A stretch of DNA of 14,312 nucleotides, from positions 1 to 14,312 of the forward strand of contig CAZXIV010000024.1 in assembly GCA_964640945.1 (NCBI GenBank), given 5' to 3'. Within the stretch, counting starts at the first letter, position 1; each line of letters begins with the position of its first letter. This document shows positions 12,477-14,312 of the stretch, piece by piece. A program made the position numbers and the translations under genes. Below the pieces are notes generated by a model. That model ran no database searches. It saw nothing but the letters and a program-made list of their open reading frames with translations, and was not told the DNA's origin. Source of the DNA: JAGOUB01 sp964640945. GTDB taxonomy: Bacteria > Patescibacteriota > Gracilibacteria > Peribacterales > Peribacteraceae.

Positions 12477-12893
12477 TTACAAGCCAAACACGACGGTGGG
12501 GAAAAATAGCCACGAAAGGGCAATGAGAATGCCCGTACCACCCAGAATGGCCTCGGCATAGGAGGGGAAATCACCTGAGCGTTGCCGCCACCTATCGAAA
12601 ATCCCGGCGCCAGCGCAGAGACCAAGCCCCGTTGCCAACACCGAAAATACTCGCGTCAGTGGACTCAAGGACACAAACCAGTCATAGCCGCCAAAGTAGA
12701 CGACACCAGACAGACAGATGATGACCAGCCCCTTGCTACCAAGGAAGGCTGTCATCTGGAGGGCAAAATTGTCCCGCCAAACAATAGGGGCGCCGCGAGG
12801 ACCGAGGGTCTGGCTGCGGATCAAAAAGCATCCCGCCAGGAGAACCTCAAGCAACCCGGTGCCAAAGAAGAGAGCAACAATTGTCATTTTCAT
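12477..12893 (-). CDS. Four-TM membrane protein, unknown
   Basis: A 138-residue, mostly hydrophobic protein with membrane segments at about residues 3-24, 47-68, 78-98 and 114-136 and only short loops; the Arg/Asp/Gln-rich loop FDRWRQRSGDFPSY (about 99-112) is the largest polar part. I recognise no family. The start is supported by GGAG seven bases upstream of ATG 12893. It has a near-consensus promoter and a strong terminator, so it is monocistronic, and it converges on the permease gene. Its size and four-helix layout fit small integral proteins of many kinds, such as carrier-like subunits or DoxX-like proteins, but no motif supports a specific one. Confidence 0.7.
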   Translation of the reverse strand: MKMTIVALFFGTGLLEVLLAGCFLIRSQTLGPRGAPIVWRDNFALQMTAFLGSKGLVIICLSGVVYFGGYDWFVSLSPLTRVFSVLATGLGLCAGAGIFDRWRQRSGDFPSYAEAILGGTGILIALSWLFFPTVVFGL

Positions 12894-12939
12894 ACCAAGA
12901 CTCCGATCACCGCCGCAGAAGAGAAAGACCTCTAATTAT

Positions 12940-12968
12940 CTTATAGAATTAAAAACAAATATTGTCAA
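12940..12968 (-). promoter_or_regulatory. Near-consensus promoter of the four-TM gene
   Basis: On the minus strand TTGACA (12968-12963), a 17-base AT-rich spacer, then TATAAG (12945-12940). The start codon at 12893 lies about 45 bases downstream. Confidence 0.8.
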
Positions 12969-13050
12969 TCATCAATCAAAAGCAACGAAGATCCGAGAGG
13001 GGGTAACAAATAATTATGAAACATATACATACCAATGCAAGACAGGCAAC

Positions 13051-13079
13051 CGGACAAAAAGGAGGTTTTCTGCTACAAT
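13051..13079 (+). promoter_or_regulatory. Extended -10 promoter of the two-TM gene
   Basis: CGGACA (13051-13056), a 17-base spacer, then TACAAT (13074-13079), preceded by TG in the extended -10 position (TGCTACAAT). Transcription would start about six bases before ATG 13092, giving an almost leaderless mRNA; the AGGGGA at 13081-13086 that looks like a ribosome site would then lie at or before the start point. Confidence 0.6.
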
Positions 13080-13091
13080 TAGGGGATTCCT

Positions 13092-13583
13092 ATGAATACC
13101 ACCCCCATCGTCCCCCACGACTTCGGCGAGCCCCTCCTCGAATGGGAAGCCCTCATCGAACCCGTGCATAACCGCTCGCGCCGTTGGTACAGCCTGACGG
13201 GCACGGGCGTGATCGGCATCGCGGCGTTTTCCATCCTGACGGGCGCTTGGTCGGTGGCGCTGGTGACACTCCTGTGCGCCGGTTTATACGTTTTGGCTCA
13301 CAATCACACGCCTAGTCCTCGTCGTCTGGCGGTCTACGAGCACGGCTTGGTTTTTGATGGGGCCTACCACACTTGGAAAGAATTCAGCTCATTCTGGTTT
13401 TTGCGCACGCGCGAGTTCACACAACTTCGCTTAGAACGCGTCGATGGCCGCCAGGGTACCGCCATCCTCACTGGTTCCATCAATCCAGATCGACTAAAAC
13501 AGTTGCTTTCGGCCTATATACCCGAAGATACAAAAAAGACTGAAAATATTTTGGACACTATTTCAAGAATTTGTAAACTATAA
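13092..13583 (+). CDS. Two-TM protein with C-terminal soluble domain, unknown
   Basis: A 163-residue protein. An acidic N-terminus (DFGEPLLEWEALIEP, 10-24) precedes two close hydrophobic helices at about 34-51 and 54-70. A soluble part follows with alternating strands (RRLAVYEHGLVFDG, then a Trp-rich WKEFSSFWFL near 94-103) and a final helix. The strand pattern after a two-helix hairpin recalls small bacterial membrane proteins with a PH-like domain, but that is only a resemblance. The start is supported by an extended -10 promoter immediately upstream. The stop is four bases before the next start codon, so the two are surely one operon, and the membrane hairpin could tether the large soluble protein that follows (inference). 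Confidence 0.75.
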   Translation: MNTTPIVPHDFGEPLLEWEALIEPVHNRSRRWYSLTGTGVIGIAAFSILTGAWSVALVTLLCAGLYVLAHNHTPSPRRLAVYEHGLVFDGAYHTWKEFSSFWFLRTREFTQLRLERVDGRQGTAILTGSINPDRLKQLLSAYIPEDTKKTENILDTISRICKL

Positions 13584-13587
13584 CCCA

Positions 13588-14312
13588 ATGCGCTTCTGGG
13601 ACCTCCCCCCGACCGGCGCCTGGAAACTGGCTCTCGCCCAAGAGTCACGTTTGCTGCGTCAGAATGTACCCAACAACCCTCCCCCACCCAACAACCCCAA
13701 CACTCCCGCGCCCACGCCACCACCGCCTACCAACCAGATGCGCGATGCCCAGAATTTCTATAACCAACATTATCGCCAGACACTCGAAGGCGAGGGGCAA
13801 GAAGTCCTCAATGCCGCACACGTCCGAACGCGCATTGGCGCGCTGCAAACCAAGGTGCAAACATACCGGCACGCCATTACGGCGCAGCTGGAAAAAGCCC
13901 AGCGCCTGGAGTCACTTCTCCCCAACGCGGCCGGGCTCACCGCTCAGCTGCAAAATCTCGACCGCGACCTGGCGTTTGAGAGTACGAATCTGAGCGGCAT
14001 GGCCGACATCGCCGCCACGATCGACCGGTGGGAGCGCGGCCAATTACCGCCGACGGACATGGCCGCCTGGCTGCGCACGGCGCACGGCGTCGATATCGGC
14101 GAGGACTGGCGCCAGATGGGCGAAGGCACCGAGATCAACGCTGTCGAACAACAAATCGCCGCCACGCGCGGCCGCCGCGCTGTCGACCCGCTCGTCGACG
14201 GCGAGCTGCCGGACATCAGCGACGAGCTCTTATGGCCGACGCTCAATCCGAGCAGCCGGCAGTACGTGGTCAACACCCTCGGCGGCATGGCCGGTATGGG
14301 CGCCCGGTCTCC
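13588..14312 (+). CDS. Large soluble protein, N-terminal part, runs off window
   Basis: An uninterrupted frame of 241 codons from ATG 13588 to the window end, with no stop. Residues 1-25 (MRFWDLPPTGAWKLAL onward) precede a Pro/Asn-rich linker at about 27-50, then helical, Gln/Glu/Leu-rich sequence at about 51-135 with heptad-like spacing that suggests a coiled coil, then a mixed domain to the end. No membrane segment or signal peptide is seen. I recognise no family. Third-position GC is high, as expected for a real gene here. It has no Shine-Dalgarno sequence, and its start lies four bases after the two-TM protein's stop, implying coupled translation. Full length and function cannot be judged from this part. 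Confidence 0.75.
   Translation, partial: MRFWDLPPTGAWKLALAQESRLLRQNVPNNPPPPNNPNTPAPTPPPPTNQMRDAQNFYNQHYRQTLEGEGQEVLNAAHVRTRIGALQTKVQTYRHAITAQLEKAQRLESLLPNAAGLTAQLQNLDRDLAFESTNLSGMADIAATIDRWERGQLPPTDMAAWLRTAHGVDIGEDWRQMGEGTEINAVEQQIAATRGRRAVDPLVDGELPDISDELLWPTLNPSSRQYVVNTLGGMAGMGARS

Noticed and set aside
9315..12968. A genomic island bounded by tRNA direct repeats
   Set aside because: No copy of the tRNA 3' end, integrase or transposase was found in the window, so island borders cannot be supported.
1..14312. CRISPR array, insertion sequence or rRNA
   Set aside because: No regularly spaced identical repeats of suitable length, no transposase frame and no rRNA-like sequence seen on either strand.

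Overview
The window is GC-rich and uses the standard code: no in-frame TGA interrupts any gene. It carries core bacterial genes (thrS, dnaA, an M50 site-2 protease, a ComF-type phosphoribosyltransferase, tRNA-Val) among many small membrane proteins I do not recognise. The stripped-down homologues (ThrS without a TGS domain, ComF without its zinc-finger cysteines, an Lgt-like protein without its catalytic residues), a Ser-homopolymer surface-type protein and short AT-rich repeats in spacers together suggest a Patescibacteria/CPR genome, perhaps Peregrinibacteria-like. That placement is inference; no marker here was compared with a database.

Layout. (1) 120-3023, minus strand: a compact cluster reading Lgt-like membrane protein, two small membrane proteins, then a five-TM protein with a long Ser-rich region and an LPxTG-like C-terminal tail, closed by a strong terminator. 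(2) 3121-5130, minus: thrS with its own leader. The leader holds a short ORF with six Thr codons near its end, a stop codon, and mutually exclusive antiterminator and terminator hairpins, which is the layout of classical transcription attenuation. (3) 5252-8986, minus: a ComF-like gene, the rseP-type protease, dnaA overlapping the protease gene by 26 bases, a large imperfect inverted repeat, and a 60-residue acidic membrane protein with its own promoter and terminator. A pair of inverted DnaA-box-like sequences lies just upstream of the protease-dnaA pair. (4) 9105-9391, plus: an intact tRNA-Val(GAC) preceded by two decayed copies of its 5' half and promoter region, spaced exactly 105 bp apart. 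(5) 9392-10475, plus: an AT-rich ORF remnant, a strong promoter, a structured leader, an unknown 171-residue protein and a UUCG terminator. (6) 10763-12043, plus: an ion-transporter-superfamily permease. (7) 12365-12968, minus: a four-TM hypothetical protein with a well-formed promoter and terminator. (8) 13051 to the end, plus: a two-TM protein followed four bases later by a large soluble protein that runs off the window.

The best candidate for something undescribed is the thrS attenuator: low charged Thr-tRNA would stall the leader ribosome and allow synthetase expression. Second are the Lgt-like/Ser-rich envelope cluster and the tandem decayed tRNA units. All hairpins and promoters were found by eye, without folding energies.
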